This document shows positions 38,201 through 50,134 of a stretch of DNA of 64,000 nucleotides, one piece after another. Each line of letters begins with the position of its first letter. The stretch's first letter is position 1. The translations under genes and the position numbers were made by a program. The notes under the pieces were generated by a model. The model saw only the letters and a list, made by a program, of their open reading frames with translations. It did no database searches and had not been told where the DNA came from. The DNA comes from Trichostrongylus colubriformis (taxonomy: Eukaryota > Nematoda > Chromadorea > Rhabditida > Trichostrongylidae): positions 12,513,725-12,577,724 of the forward strand of contig OZ022260.1 in NCBI GenBank assembly GCA_963978905.1. The letters run 5' to 3'.

Positions 38201-41200
38201 GTGAAAAGCGTAAGCTCTGCTACCTAACCTTCCTTGATATTGAAAAGGCTTTCGACCGTCTGCCACGGCTAGTAATCTGGAACACGCTTCGAGAACGACA
38301 GATACCAGAGCACCTGGTCGCCCTTATACAGGACATGTACGATGGGGCTAAGGCTGTCATTCGCACCCCGCAGGGACTGACAGCGGAAGAAGGAATCTCG
38401 GTAGGGGTACACCAGGGCTCAGCTCTAAGCCCGTTCCTCTTCCTGCTCACTCTTGATGGCATGGTGAAAGACCTCATGGAGGGACTACTGAGGACCATTC
38501 TCTACGCTGACGACATTGCCCTGATAGCGGATACCAAGGAAGAACTTTAGGCGAAGGAGCAGAGATGGCAAGCAAGGCTGGCAGAGAACGGCCTGCGAGC
38601 AAACGTCAAGAAGACGAAATTCCTAAGCTCCGAGGACTGTCCGGGGTCCATCGTGGACTACCATGGAGAAAACATCGAAAGGGTTCAGGACCCCCGATAC
38701 CTGGGAAGTGATATAGCCGCGGATGATACGATAGATCAGGCCGTGAAAGCTCGAATAAATACGGCATGGCTGGAATGGAGAGAGTCCACAGGAATTCTCT
38801 GCGATCGACGGTGCTCCAGGACTCTGAAGGACAAGGTATACCGATCGGTGATAAGACCCGCAATGCTCTATGGCAGCGAGTGCTGGCCCATAACAAAGAA
38901 CCTTGAGAAGCAACTACATTCCGCAGAGATGAGGTTGCTGAGATGGGCATGTGGCTGGATGCGGCTCGACAGGATCAGGAACGTGGACTTCAGGGCAGTC
39001 ATGCAGACGGCACCGGTCCAATTGAAGTTGAGGGAGCAGCGGCTAAGATGGTATGGGCACGTGCTGAAAAGGTCATCAGACCACCCAATTAAGAAGGCGC
39101 TAGAGTTCGAAGTACCCGGTAAGCGACCACGAGAAGTCCCAAAGAAAAGGTGGAGGGACGTCATCAAAACGGACCTCACGGAAGTAAAAGCCACGGCAGA
39201 AGATGCCCTGGATAGTAGAAAGCGGCGGCGATTGACAAGAACAGCGCACCCCGCAACGGCGTGAGACTGACACTATGGAAAAGGAGAAGAAGAAGAACAT
39301 GAATATAAGTGAAAACCATGGTATTTTCATGATAGGAGTTGTGGCTCATGTTTCGAGCGGAGCGACTTCTAATTTTGCCTTGCTTTCCAGAAACATAATT
39401 TCCGAAGGTATCACGTCCAAGAATCTTTGAAGTTCTTTAGAATATTAAGAATTTCTCATGCGCTCTACAACGCAAATTATTCATGCGTAAAAATCACTTA
39501 TGTGGTCCCGCACCCGTAATATTCCAAAATGCGTTTAATTATGTGTGCAGGGTCGAGAACGTTTAATATATGACTGTATATTGATGTGCGACTTCTGGTT
39601 CCATGCTGAGGGATTAACTCTGTCTAAGTCCCGCAAATGCTGTGGCGATATTTTCACAAAAACCATTGCAGCTTATTCTTGCGCAGTGAAGGCATGTCGA
39701 TTCAAACCAAATAACCCTGATGTACTCTCGCATCTTTGCTCTGTAACCGAGGTTCTGCTTGAAGAGTGTCCATCGGAGGAAAAAATCTATTACGCATGTG
39801 ACCTCAAGGTAAGATATAGTATTGGGCTGAAGAATAAGTTCCCGCGGTTTTCTTGAACAACTTTTTTCACATAGTTTCCTTCAACTTTCGACAAAGCTTA
39901 TAAATGTTCTCGATGGAGCTTTTTTTGTGCTCTGCAAGATGCTACTATTTGTTTTTCAATTCCTTCGGCTACCTAATATTCATGAGCTTTAGAAATGAAG
40001 TAAGCTGAAGGAAAAAATTGGCACTCTCGACACTTCGCCTTCCTCGTCTGATCGGAATCGAAAAAATTTATGCGCATATGTTTCAGATAGGGCTTTTTCA
40101 GCTCTACAAAATGCTACTATCTGTTTTTTGATTCCTTCGACTACCTAATAGTTATAGGTTTGGAAATTAAGTAAGCTGAAGGCAAAAAATTGGCACTTGT
40201 TCACACCTCATCTTTCTAGTCTATCATCGAGATCAAAAAATGTATGTGTATACGATTTCGATGGAGCTTCTTCAGCTCTACAGAATGGTACTCTTTTTTA
40301 TACAATTCGCTCAACATTTTGCTGCTTTTAAGACTCACAAAGGCAGTACTGGCAAAAGTGTGCATATTAGTTATCATCTCTCCCTCGCCTACCATCGGGA
40401 TTGTAGAGAACGTGCATATATGCAATCGATGAAGCTTTTTTGCTTTACATGATGATACCACTTTTCCTTTGTATCCTCTCATATTTTAGCAGATAGAAAT
40501 GGGTTTCCACCTGTTTTTTTTTCAATTCGAAATTGCGTAATGAAAACAAATTTTTTGGCAGAGAGTCTTGTACCATTCGATAGAGCTCTTTTCGCTCTAC
40601 GAAATAATGTTTACGGTTTTTTAAATTAATTTTTGTTATTTTTGCGATCATTTGAAAGTCGACGAAATCAGGCATTTTCATCATATGGTGTCGAAAATGC
40701 TCGATTTGGTCGACTTTCAAATGATCAAAAAATGGCGAAAATTAACTCGAACAAAACTCGTAAACGCTTCAAGTAGAGCGAAAAGAGCTCCATCGAATGA
40801 TACAAAACATTCCACCGACAAAATTCATTTTCATTACGCAAAATTGTATTGAAAATCAGGTGGAAACTTATTCCTACATACACGCTAAAATATGAGAGGA
40901 TACAAGAGAGGAGTGATATCACCTTGTAGGGCAGAAAAAGCTCTATCGATTGCATATATGCACATCTTCTACAATCCCAATGATAGGCGAGGAAGAGGAG
41001 ATAACAAAGTGCACACTTTTGCAGTACTGCATTTGTGAGTCTTAAAAGCAGCAAAATGTTGAGCGATTTGAATAAAAAAGAGTACCATTCTGTAGAGCTG
41101 AAAAAGCTCCATCAAAATCGTATACACATACATTTTTTATTTCGATGGTAGACTAGAAAGATGAGGTGAGCAAGTGCCAATTTTCTGCCTTCAGCTTACT

Positions 41201-43760
41201 TCATTTCCAAACCTCATAAATATTAGGCGATCGGAAGAATCGAAAAACAGATAGTAGCATTTTGTAGAGCAAAAAAAGCTTTATCGAAAACATATGTAAG
41301 CGTTGTCGAAAGGTGAAGGAGACAATGTGAAAAACAGGGTTCAAAAAAGAGCGGGAACTTATTCCTCAACCCATTATTCTCTCTCCACAAACTTATTCCC
41401 CAACCCATTATTCTCTCTTCCACAGTCTATGGTAACTGTATCATATAGGCAACAAACTGTGCTCCTTCCTTCGAACATACCTTCATTCAGAATTACGTTG
41501 ACGATGCTCTCGATATCTCTCCAAATGACGTACAGCTTCTTAATATGAGAGCTCATTGTGAGTACGAGGTAAGACTGATTATAAAAGAACGAAGTACACG
41601 TAAGTACAGATTCTGTGGTTCCAAATCGCTCCCTGAATCGATAAGTTCTCATTCCTGTTTCGTTGTTCATTATGAAAGACATGATTCAAACTGGGAGCGG
41701 AGGGTAGACATTTCCCTGCAGTGTGGTGCGTAGCCAATTAGAAGCGCGTTGTCCATCTGAGTGTAAACCTTGGTGGTCTCAGGCAGTTTTCATACCTTGC
41801 GGCATCGGCGTCGACGGCGACAACCCAGGTATCCGCCATCGGCAATGCCAGCGCGGCGAAAGCTCGCGCGAGTCTCGCCACTGTTCAGCACTACACTACG
41901 CCAACATTCTTACCAAGATTCGCGTGGGCTCTTGCCACGATCACCATGTAGCATGGTTCGGTGGAGCGTTATACCCTAAAGTCTGATAGATAAGTCCGCC
42001 CGCACGCGGTGTCGCGCGCGGCTTAGGCGACCGCAGTCCTCAAAGAACCAACCACAGATGAAGGAAATTGGGGAAGCTATAATTTGTGGATTGTGTTAAT
42101 AACGAGTTTAGATTGTATTATATATTGCATTTGTTAATATAAAAGCGATAGCAAGTAAAGTTGGGGTCGTACGAAAGGTGAACGCGGGAACTTCACAGTA
42201 GGCAGAGGAAACTGAACGAATGAGAGGAGAATCGTTGTTCAACGGGGTTGGGTTTCAATGCAACGATGTTTTTAGCGATGAAATAGCAGTTGAATAAAAG
42301 CTTTTCTTATTTCTGTTATGACCCAGCAAAAGCCAGGTATACCAAAAGCGGCATAAGGAAAAGGATGAGCTACGGAGAGGTAGCTGCTTTAGTTTGCGAC
42401 AGTTTCTATTCAATATCTGCGGAGACGATTGTCAACAGCTCCTTAAGTGCCTTGAACCAAGAGTGATGGTTAAATGAGATGGGTGAGAATTTTGGTGTTA
42501 TGAATGTTTGTGACGATGAAATGGAAATCGCGTAGAAAATTTAAGATGAATGATCATTTTTACAGGGTTAAACGAAGATTTCGATACGTGGTATTTTTAG
42601 TTATCAGAACAGTTTCTACAATTCTGTCGTTTTTAATAATGAAGGATGCGTCGCGATCCTGTGTTCTTTAAAGACTGCGCCTGCGTTTGCCGCTGCCGTG
42701 CGCGGCACCGCGTGCGGGCGGACTTATCTATGAGACTTTAGGGTGAATAGAGCGCATGGAACAGTGCCGGCGTTGCCGGCGGCGGTTACCTCGACTGGCG
42801 CCGTTACGCGTACTGCGCAGTATGGAAGCGTCCTCGGTATTTGCACGTAACGCACCGCTCCCACATCCAGAACGAGCCATATCTTCTGTCTGCGCGGCTT
42901 CTGGTCGTAGGCAAATATCTACAACATTTCCTTTCAGTTCCCAACCCAGGATTTTACGAGGAGAAGACTGTGGTGTGCTGGAGATATTCCGGATACAAAA
43001 CTTGACCAAGCACTCGAAGACTGTCTCAGAGCGAGTTCTATGAGATACTCTATGAAACCTCACATTCCACCTCCTTCGGTGCGCCCATAAAAGAAAAAAG
43101 ATTTTTGGAATAATCGATAAGTCCGAAAGCTCTAGTAAGCAAAGTAACGGTATTTTTCTTTTTTAATGGCTGAAAATATGAAAATTTAGCATAGAGACAG
43201 TAGGTTATCTGAAATTGTGTGTGGAGTGACAACGGATTATTAATGAGGAAACCTATGATGGCCAACGCACAACGCTCGTTGTCCCTCCACCTACACGCTC
43301 AGCGTGCCCATTACCTTTAGAAAACCTGCAACAAAAAAAAAACGAAAAGCCTGTACAAAAGCCATGGGAAGTTCGTTTTCTATCCTTCTCAGATATTTGT
43401 AACCTTTCAATTCGACCCAATTTCAGATCGAGTATTTCATCGGAAGCGACGCTGAAAATGATTTGTTCATAGGAAAAATTTATGATGCTATGGAGGATTA
43501 CGCGAATGCTAAGATTTACCTAGACAAGGTAACGTTGTCAAAACCTAACGATTCCAAAAACCTAACAGTATGAAATGCAGGTATTGGAAATGTCAACGGA
43601 TCCAGAATGCGAACACGCAAAGGAAGCAAATCAGATCCTTAGCCGTCCAGTCTATGCATATGGCGACGATGGTGAAGATGATGATAATGAGGAGAAGGAG
43701 GAGGAGAAGGAGAAGGAGCATAATGAAAAGAATGAACAAAGGAATGATGGCAACAACTAA
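35263..43760 (+). CDS. Regulator of microtubule dynamics (RMD/RMDN) family protein, copy A
   Basis: RMD proteins are helical TPR-like proteins; C. elegans RMD-1 acts on microtubules and chromosome segregation, and vertebrate RMDN3 tethers ER to mitochondria. Six exons join in phase to 242 aa: 35263-35359, 39672-39808, 41449-41568, 42938-43030, 43427-43528 and 43581-43760. Family signatures are the N-terminal DDDKKRLELLKQAYSCAVKA repeat, NPDVLSHLCSVTEVLLEE, then VDDALDISPNDVQLLNMRAH, LDQALEDCL and LFIGKIYDAMEDYANAKIYL. The middle helical repeat usual between exons 2 and 3 seems absent. The tail is very acidic with Glu, Asp and Lys. Exon 4 ends in a GC donor (43031-43032). An AG acceptor lies 15 nt before the ATG, as for a spliced leader. 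AATAAA follows at 43764 and 43774. Intron 1 (4.3 kb) carries an RTE LINE, intron 2 a fold-back, intron 3 a DNA element. No stop interrupts the exons; expression is unproven. Confidence 0.75.
36471..39298 (+). mobile_element. RTE-type non-LTR retrotransposon, inactivated, in RMD-A intron 1
   Basis: The 2.83-kb insertion begins inside the endonuclease domain (TLNVRSLTG, then SRRNIRILCIQETRWKGAKA and VSVYAPQSG) and runs through reverse transcriptase (LDIEKAFDRLPR, GVHQGSALSPFLF, catalytic LYADDIALIAD) to the C-terminal region ending RKRRRLTRTA. Stops follow SLTG, LNGDVG and ETLGDT, and TKEEL is followed by TAG; at least one frameshift lies near 37,540-37,740. It therefore cannot move by itself. 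ATGAAT flanks both sides (36465-36470 and 39299-39304), a probable target duplication. The matching site in copy B (about 52,760) is empty. The 3' end is a short GAAGAAGAA tail. Confidence 0.9.
39824..41372. repeat. 1.5-kb fold-back element in RMD-A intron 2
   Basis: GGGCTGAAGAATAAGTTCCC at the left is mirrored by GGGAACTTATTCCTCAACCC at the right. Inner blocks such as GAGCTTCTTCAGCTCTACAG and CTCGATTTGGTCGACTTTCA pair over almost the whole length, making a giant imperfect hairpin centred near 40,680. A second copy is at 55,529-56,596. In copy B this intron is only 51 bp, so the element accounts for the 1.6-kb size difference. A direct repeat of CTTATTCCYCAACCCATTAT follows at 41,359-41,420. 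Confidence 0.85.
41974..42743. mobile_element. Non-autonomous DNA transposon in RMD-A intron 3
   Basis: The 770-bp element has ends CCCTAAAGTCTGATAGATAA and TTATCTATGAGACTTTAGGG, with the inverted homology extending about 90 bp through GTCCGCCCGCACGCGGTG. It has no transposase frame. The equivalent intron of copy B reads straight through at about 53,836 (GAGCGGTATAAATAGAGC), giving an empty site. Confidence 0.85.
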
Positions 43761-43763
43761 TCC

Positions 43764-43779
43764 AATAAAGTCTAATAAA
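43764..43779 (+). promoter_or_regulatory. Polyadenylation signals of RMD-A
   Basis: Two AATAAA hexamers at 43764-43769 and 43774-43779, starting 4 and 14 nt after the stop codon. They imply a very short 3' UTR. Confidence 0.6.
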
Positions 43780-43790
43780 CTGTTTATTTT

Positions 43791-44299
43791 CAAGCTTACT
43801 GCACATGCCCAGTCACTTGTGAAAGTATATAGCATTGGTAGAATATTCTGAAATTTGCTGAGCATCCGCTTTCTGTTCAGAATCCAGATCTGAGGGCTCT
43901 TGTGATCTACCCAATTTGGGTCGCTTCGCACCCCGTGTACGGGCGGGGCCGTATCAATAGCCATCCACATGGTTCAGCGAGGTAGGGAGGACCGCAGGCA
44001 GACCATTGCAATGGGTCGCTGACATTTGCGGTGCTGTATTGTAGCGTCTTAACTTCTCCTATGCAAGTTTGTTGGGTTTTTTTTTTCAAACCGAGCGTCT
44101 TGAATCTCAGGTGATGTAGAAGCACTAACACTGACCTGAAAAAACCCTGAAGAAATTCAGAAGGACCCCAGTTCCGTCTCCAAGCACGCTGAGTCTTCTT
44201 GTTCGGGATCAAGCCTTAGCCAAGGAATTCTTCAAAAAGGATTGTATTCGGTCACTTGGGAGCGATCTGCCGAGGTTTCGAACGATATCTTCTATTATA
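43791..44299. other. Spacer after RMD-A
   Basis: Non-coding. It does not match the sequence that follows the last exon of copy B, so the duplication has been interrupted or replaced here. A GC-rich stretch at 43,915-44,000 has short inverted pieces but no clear element ends. Confidence 0.4.
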
Positions 44300-45043
44300 C
44301 AGGGGGTGCCAAAAAAAGAAGTAATTTTGTCTCCTCCACTTCTACCCCACTTTAGTCAAACTACAGCAAATTCTGTTAAGGTATTTTCATCCCCAGAAGA
44401 GCAGACTTCACTCTATCACTATAGAGTGAAGTCTGCCCTTGAAGAGTGGCAGCCTTCTGCACGAGCAGGAACGGGAGCGAGGAAAGAGTGAACGAGATGT
44501 GTCACCTCAACTGGGCAAAATACGAAATTTCGTCGTCCTCGTTCATAACCTTGCTGAGGTCCATTCACTCTGGGTACCTACGGGGGATTCATACGGGTGG
44601 TGTTCTTTCCGTTTTTTCCGGGCTCCCAGCGCCCTTCGTTTCCAAGAGCCAAAACGTTCCCTTATCATTGAAACCCCTCCGGAGGCGGATTTGGGGTAAA
44701 AATGTTACTTCGCATCATAGCAGCCTTGTCCGAGCAGCAGGGGCTCTGTGACTCCCATGAACCGAAGGGCCAATCCTCAGGAAGCTTCCCACAAAAGAAC
44801 TACCACGGCCTGGCTTCACTGTTTTAAGCGGACCTTGATACCGTGGGTGCTCTGAAGCCCAACTGTGCCGCTGAAGGTTCCATATTGTTATGAAAGTGAA
44901 AGTAGTGAGTCTCAGCTTGTTTCTGCTTTTATAGGAAGATTTTGGGAATATTTTGCCCCAATACTTTTATCTCTTCCGTTTTTCTATGTTTTGTATAATG
45001 TGATGTGAGCCGTGGGCAAAATTACTTTTTTTGGAACCCCCTG
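44300..45043. mobile_element. Tc1/mariner-like MITE, 744 bp, CAGGGGGT ends
   Basis: CAGGGGGTGCCAAAAAAAG on the left matches CTTTTTTTGGAACCCCCTG-type sequence on the right, with TATA on both flanks, consistent with insertion at TA. Interior frames are short and none resembles a transposase. A 16-bp perfect stem (GCAGACTTCACTCTAT / ATAGAGTGAAGTCTGC, 44401-44436) lies near the left end. Confidence 0.8.
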
Positions 45044-45194
45044 TATAAACCAGTAGCTTTGTGCGTCTGTTTGTCGGTGGGTTTCTCGATGGGTTTGCAG
45101 GTATGTCTGTCCGTTCGTAAGTGAGTGATTGTGATTAGGAAATGATAGAGCAAAGCAACCGCTATGGGTTCCTTATAGTTTGTCCCAATTAATG

Positions 45195-47157
45195 AAGGAA
45201 GCCACACATGGCTCCAATACGCTAGACTTGGTCATATCAACAGACCCATCAATGATTGAGGTACTCGCTATCCTTCCTTTTTAGCACTTCCGATCATTGC
45301 TGCATTGTGTGGATTCTGATTCGAGCTATTTTCATACCTCTTCAGTAACTGCGTACTTGATAAAGCTGATTTTAGTGCCATAAATGACCTGTTAGCTCGG
45401 ATCAACTCGAACGAGTTCAGATCTGTGGATATTGACGAGTGTTATAACACATCCACTGATATTTGCCATCAGATCATCAATACCTACGTACCTCTAGCAA
45501 GAAAACGGTAGAGAATCCCAAGCACCCTAAGAAAATTCGCATCTTGAATACACAAACAAAATTCGATTACGCCCACATTCAGAGATACGGCCTGGATAAG
45601 CATGTTGAAGGCTTACCCGCAATAATCAGATTGTGGTTTACGTTTTTGTGGCCAGTAAGTCCTTCGATAACTACTCAGATTGCACCTTTCTTGCGGACGC
45701 ACGGTGCACCCTCATGGTGCTGTGCCTCCTTGAACACAATCGAGCCACGCCCACTCAACCAAACCACAGCCGGTGGTAGACGAACAAATTTCCGATTCGT
45801 AAGCTGGTTTCATCATCTAAATGGCTGTTTCATTCGATTATCTTCCTTTATCGCTAGTTCCCTGTCAACGTGAGCTTCACGTTGAAAATTTGTTCGTCTA
45901 GCAATAAGGCTAGGCGTGGTTTAGTTGAGTGGGAGTGCTTGATTGTGTTCAAGCAGGCACAACAGTGTGAGGGTGCACCGTGCGGCCGCAACAAAGGTGC
46001 GGCCTGAGTAGTTGTAGGGACCTGCTTGCCCCAAGAAAGTAAGCAACTAATCTGATTATCGCGTAGTGTGCCTTTGAGCACGTAAGTTTATTGTTAGAAG
46101 AGAACTTGCCTTACATTCAATACAAGAAGGGAACATTATAGCGGCATCTCGCAACATGACGTTTTTTCAAATTTTGTAATCAGGGGCTGAAAATCTCGGA
46201 CAGCATCCCTCCCTTAATTAGCGGTCCTCTATAATAAAAATGGCAAAGATAAAGCCAATCTTTTACTGTATTCCGAATCTGTTTACAAACTGCCCCAACA
46301 GTGTGGCGTCATTATCCTCCTTGCTCAACAAACGACAGGATTGACATCTTCAGTGAATCTGTTTATAACACTCTTCGAAGACTCCCTAACAGAAATTCAA
46401 CGTCACCCGACAACATTCCCTGGGTGTTCCTCAAGCAGGCAGCCTTTAACCTTGAAGCCCCTCTAACTATACTCCTTAATAACATTCTTCTTCATAGAAC
46501 TGTGCCTGAGATATGAAAGATTGGAATTGTTCGCCAAATCCACAAAAAAATGGGGCTAAAACTGACGTTGCTATTTACCGTCCTATCTGTCTTACTAGCT
46601 CAACATGCAAAATATTCGAGCGATCATTTGCAAGGGAATAACTGAGTATTTTTACGCAGTAAACCATCTTAGAGCTGATGCACAACATGGTTTTCTCAGC
46701 AAAAGGCCTACAACATCTGCCCTCCTATCTACAGTATGGCACAGAGAGGTGAGTAAAGGAAATTGTGTTACAACGCGTTGTATTGATTCCAAAGAAGCCT
46801 TTGACTCAATTTTAATACCTCTTTTGGTGAACAAAATCAAGGGTCACGGGACCGACGGCTGTCTTCCCAATGTTCTTATCTTTTCTGAAAGGGCGAAAAT
46901 AATAGCTAGTTGAAATAAATAATGATAGATCTCGTGCACATGCATACTAGTGGTGGTTCCCCAAGGATCATGAATAGGGCCTCTGTTGTTCCTGCTTTTT
47001 ATTGATGACATATGTAACCTGATGTTTGCCTAATGGAGTTAAGTGTTCTATATATGCCAACGACTTGAAAATATTTACAATCAATAACTCTCCCCTACTA
47101 CAAAATACCTCGGATGCTATATATGAGTGGTCCACAAAGTGGAAACTTGAGATATGG
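45195..47157 (+). mobile_element. Second LINE (jockey/CR1-like) fragment, heavily mutated
   Basis: Endonuclease C-terminal sequence NTLDLVISTDPSMIEV is followed by degraded linker frames, then reverse transcriptase: NRNSTSPDNIPWVFLKQAA, APLTILLNNILLHRTVPEI, a DSKEAFDSILIP motif, and a YANDLKIFTIN box where YADD would be expected. Frameshifts and stops are frequent. A palindromic element (45,619-46,063) has inserted in the linker. The fragment stops abruptly at about 47,157, where array-unit sequence (ATGGCGATCTTTATCACC) resumes. Confidence 0.75.
45619..46063. repeat. Palindromic element 'P', copy b, nested in the LINE
   Basis: CGCAATAATCAGATTGTGG on the left mirrors CTGATTATCGCG on the right, and inner blocks (TTGAACACAATCGAGCCACG against GTGTTCAAGCAGG) pair inverted. 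It interrupts the LINE linker, so it is the younger insertion. Confidence 0.75.
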
Positions 47158-49250
47158 CGATCTTTATCACCATTTACGATTTTTTCGATGAAAATGCCGA
47201 GTTCTGCGAAGACAGAGAAAATGATCTCAATGATTTCACGGTAATTTTCCGATAACAAGCTCAAACTTTTCCTGATATTCTTTAGACTGCAATTTCGGAA
47301 TTATGCCAACCTGGCATGCAGAGCCATGGTACTGCGACTTCAAATGAGTGGACGTGCAGTATTCGATGCTATGGTCAGGCTGAAACGACGACGACTAGAA
47401 CTGCTGGATTGCAGGGCACTCCCAGGTGTCGAGTAAAATAGCCGCTTCAGTACGACTCCCACTCCTCTACGGCGACCTAATACGACCCATACGACCCCCT
47501 TTTTTTAACCTTTATAATACCAGTAACTGTTGTCGGATTGCATAGCTGCAATTTGTTTAATTGCTATATATCCTTTCCTGGGGCAAAAAGATATCTATTT
47601 TACATTTTGTCACACGGACTTGCGGTGGAATACCCATTTGCTTCTCATCTGTTTACTGAAAGTTTAGATTTTAGTGCTTATCACTGACCTCTGAAGGTAC
47701 GACCCCCACCCACCTATCCGTTCAAATACGACCCCTACCCCCTCCACTATAGAGGAATCGACTTTTGGTGTGCCCTGGGTACAATCGAATTAGTTGCACA
47801 ACGATTGAGCTTACAATCGAATTAGTTGCACAACGATTGAGCTATCTTTTTCTTCTTCTTCGTATTTTCGTTTGATGTGTATAGATATTACTGTACGGTA
47901 TACCATAGATAATTCAGTTTTCACTGCCAAAGAAGGCAATGTATCTGAAGGCCGATCAATAAAAATCGAATTGATAGGAGTTCAGAACTTTTCCGCGCTG
48001 CAAAACTTGTGCCAAGAGAAGATCATAAAACAATGAAACACCCATTTCGATGATGAAGGCAGATTCCGCGATGGAAATTCCTTGGAGAGCCTCACGAAAG
48101 TAAGCAACCAATTTGATTATCGCGTGGTGTGCCTTTAAGTGGTACATGAATTCATCTAATACACAACCTCAAACTTGACTAACCGTTGCAAGTAACCGCA
48201 GTCGAAATGAAGATAAGGAGACGGCCTCTTTGAAGGCAGTGGTAGGGGTAATTAAGCCCAAATATCAAAAGTTCACTGACTACGAAAGTCCAGGTGCTTA
48301 CTTGTACGAAAGGGAAGCAAAAACGGAATGGAACGGTCAAAAACCCGAGAAATGAGATCCGTTCCCAACGTTGACTGCGGAAGGAGGTGAGCTCTGTTTG
48401 CGAAAGGGCGGGCCATGTTAGGCAAAAAGCCGCTGTTGGAAAAGGTGGCTCTTATGAAGCCAGCTCTTTCATTGGAAATTTCGCCAGATATAACCCCTCC
48501 CCAACCTTTGGCTTTTATTTGGACGATTCTCTTTAGGAGTTTTCTTTACTTACATCACCCCTACCATTATCTTTAGGTTGGTGAAGAACACCGCTCGGCG
48601 CTTTAGCGACCCCTCATCTTCACTCTGCGAAGATAACGTTCAGCTTCGCCATGCCATTTTTTTGAAACCGCACCAGACTCGGGTGAGTTGTCTTTTTTTT
48701 TAAAAAAAAATCGGACTAAACTGGGAAGAGGCTCAACTACGATTACTTTTGGCGATACTTCATATACCGATTACCAACGATGTAAATCGCGGTTTCTTAA
48801 TTCGATATCTTTCCTACTAGTATATTGCCCATAAACCAGAATTTCAAAAAGTAGGCACGAGGGCGTGCGTGGCTGTGATGGCCAGTATTTGAGGCCAGGT
48901 CGCTACAGTTGCACGGTGGTCACGTTACAGAGTTCAAAATGTGTACGTTGTGGTAGGCACAACACATTCCACTTCAACATTCTATATTTTAGGCGAAAAG
49001 AAGAAAGGAAAGGAAGTGAGGGGGCAGGGCGGGATATATCATATAAGGGGAAATGCGGGTCAAGTATTGCGTTGAGGAAAATTTCTGGGAATTACGACCC
49101 CTTTCCATCAAGCACGGCGGAGGATGTACCCAACATTGATTTGCCTCCAGCCCGCCGCCAGCTTCCACCTCTGAATGATGCAGAAATCATGGCCTATTCT
49201 AAATTCCTCAATCGGTGCTAATCGAACTCCCCTCTTCCTTTCCTCCCTTT
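47158..49250 (+). repeat. Tandem array unit B, 5' part
   Basis: It aligns in order with unit A 31,740-35,000 and unit C 56,800-62,330, for example CGAAAGGAGGTGAGCTCTG and CTCTGCGAAGATAACGTTCA. I see no intact gene; frames are short and broken. It is the upstream region of RMD copy B. Confidence 0.65.
47780..47845. repeat. 33-bp direct tandem duplication
   Basis: ACAATCGAATTAGTTGCACA followed by ACGATTGAGCT occurs twice in a row. The corresponding places in unit A (about 32,788) and unit C (about 57,885) have one copy, so the duplication is specific to unit B. Confidence 0.8.
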
Positions 49251-49681
49251 AAGGGATCGCCCACGGAAAATGAGTTTTTGTGTTACCCATATGTTTATGT
49301 TGTATTTGCCTAATGTTGGCCTCATGCGAAATTTCACAAATGTGATCCTGGCTGGGATACAGCACCACAAGTGCGGTCCAGGTGGGCGGGGCCTCCGTGT
49401 AAAAGCCTCGTCCCGTCGTCCGCCGTGGTCGGAGACGCGTTGTAGGAGCAGAGGGTTACGTAAACAGTCCCACTCTCCGTTCCCAACGGCGGCGGAAGAC
49501 GGGACGAGGCTTTTACACGGAGGCCCCGCCCACCTGGACCGCACTTTGTGGTGCTGTATCTCAGCCAGATTCACATTTTTTTCACGTGAAATTTTGCATG
49601 AGGCCAACATTAGGCAAATACAACATAAATACATGGGTAACACAAACTCATTTTCCGTGGACGATTCCTTTAAGCATCCAA
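49251..49681. repeat. 430-bp palindromic MITE upstream of RMD-B
   Basis: AAGGGATCGCCCACGGAAAA on the left is mirrored by TTTTCCGTGGACGATTCCTT on the right, and the arms pair for about 175 bp through GTGCGGTCCAGGTGGGCGGG. The two strands give mirror open frames of about 180 codons, which are artefacts of the palindrome. Related pieces are at about 35,750-35,960, 52,130-52,290, 58,585-58,760 and 60,960-61,070. Confidence 0.85.
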
Positions 49682-50134
49682 AACACAAACCCTCTAAAAG
49701 ATTCTTCCGCCAATGTTTGATCGCAAATGGTGTCATAAGAGGATTCTTTGAACTCGTCAGCATTATGACTGATCCTCTCCCGTTAGCTCAGGAGCAGTCA
49801 CACTTTCAAAAGAACCAAACTGAAGTCTGACGGAATGGTTAAGTAAAAAATTACTTGAAATTTTTCGCTGAAGAGACATGTAGTTGACGAGGAGTTTCGT
49901 GACCACTTTGCATGGAAGAAACCTTGTGGGTCACCATCACAATATACAAGGAAAATGATTGTGGCATCTTCGCTCCCCTCACTGGTCGGAACGACGTCAA
50001 GAGTCGTAGTTGTATAACAAGACCGGTTAAGAACTATATTTCTTTAGCGGTTTTCATATCGGCGAGTTACGGAGTCTGTATGGCAAAATTAGGTTGTATT
50101 GCTTTACTACTATTTGCAGAAATACCCAACAACA

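Larger units (their letters stand above)
30240..43790 (+). repeat. Tandem array unit A (contains RMD copy A)
   Basis: The unit starts with sequence that in copy B directly follows the last RMD exon (GTGAAACAATGA...AAAAACCCAC at about 30,275 against 54,870). It runs through shared blocks at 31,570-31,990, 32,160-32,900 and 33,700-35,260 to the RMD gene. Matching blocks in the same order occur in unit B (47,150-54,850) and unit C (54,860 to the right end). Unit lengths differ mostly through transposon insertions. Boundaries are approximate. Confidence 0.7.

Noticed and set aside
44401..44436. Hairpin considered as a transcription terminator
   Set aside because: It lies inside a MITE in a eukaryotic genome; rho-independent terminators are not expected here.
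49218..49830. Two overlapping open frames of about 180 codons on opposite strands
   Set aside because: They mirror each other across the 49,251-49,681 palindromic MITE; the translated sequence has no domain and the frames are not kept in related copies.
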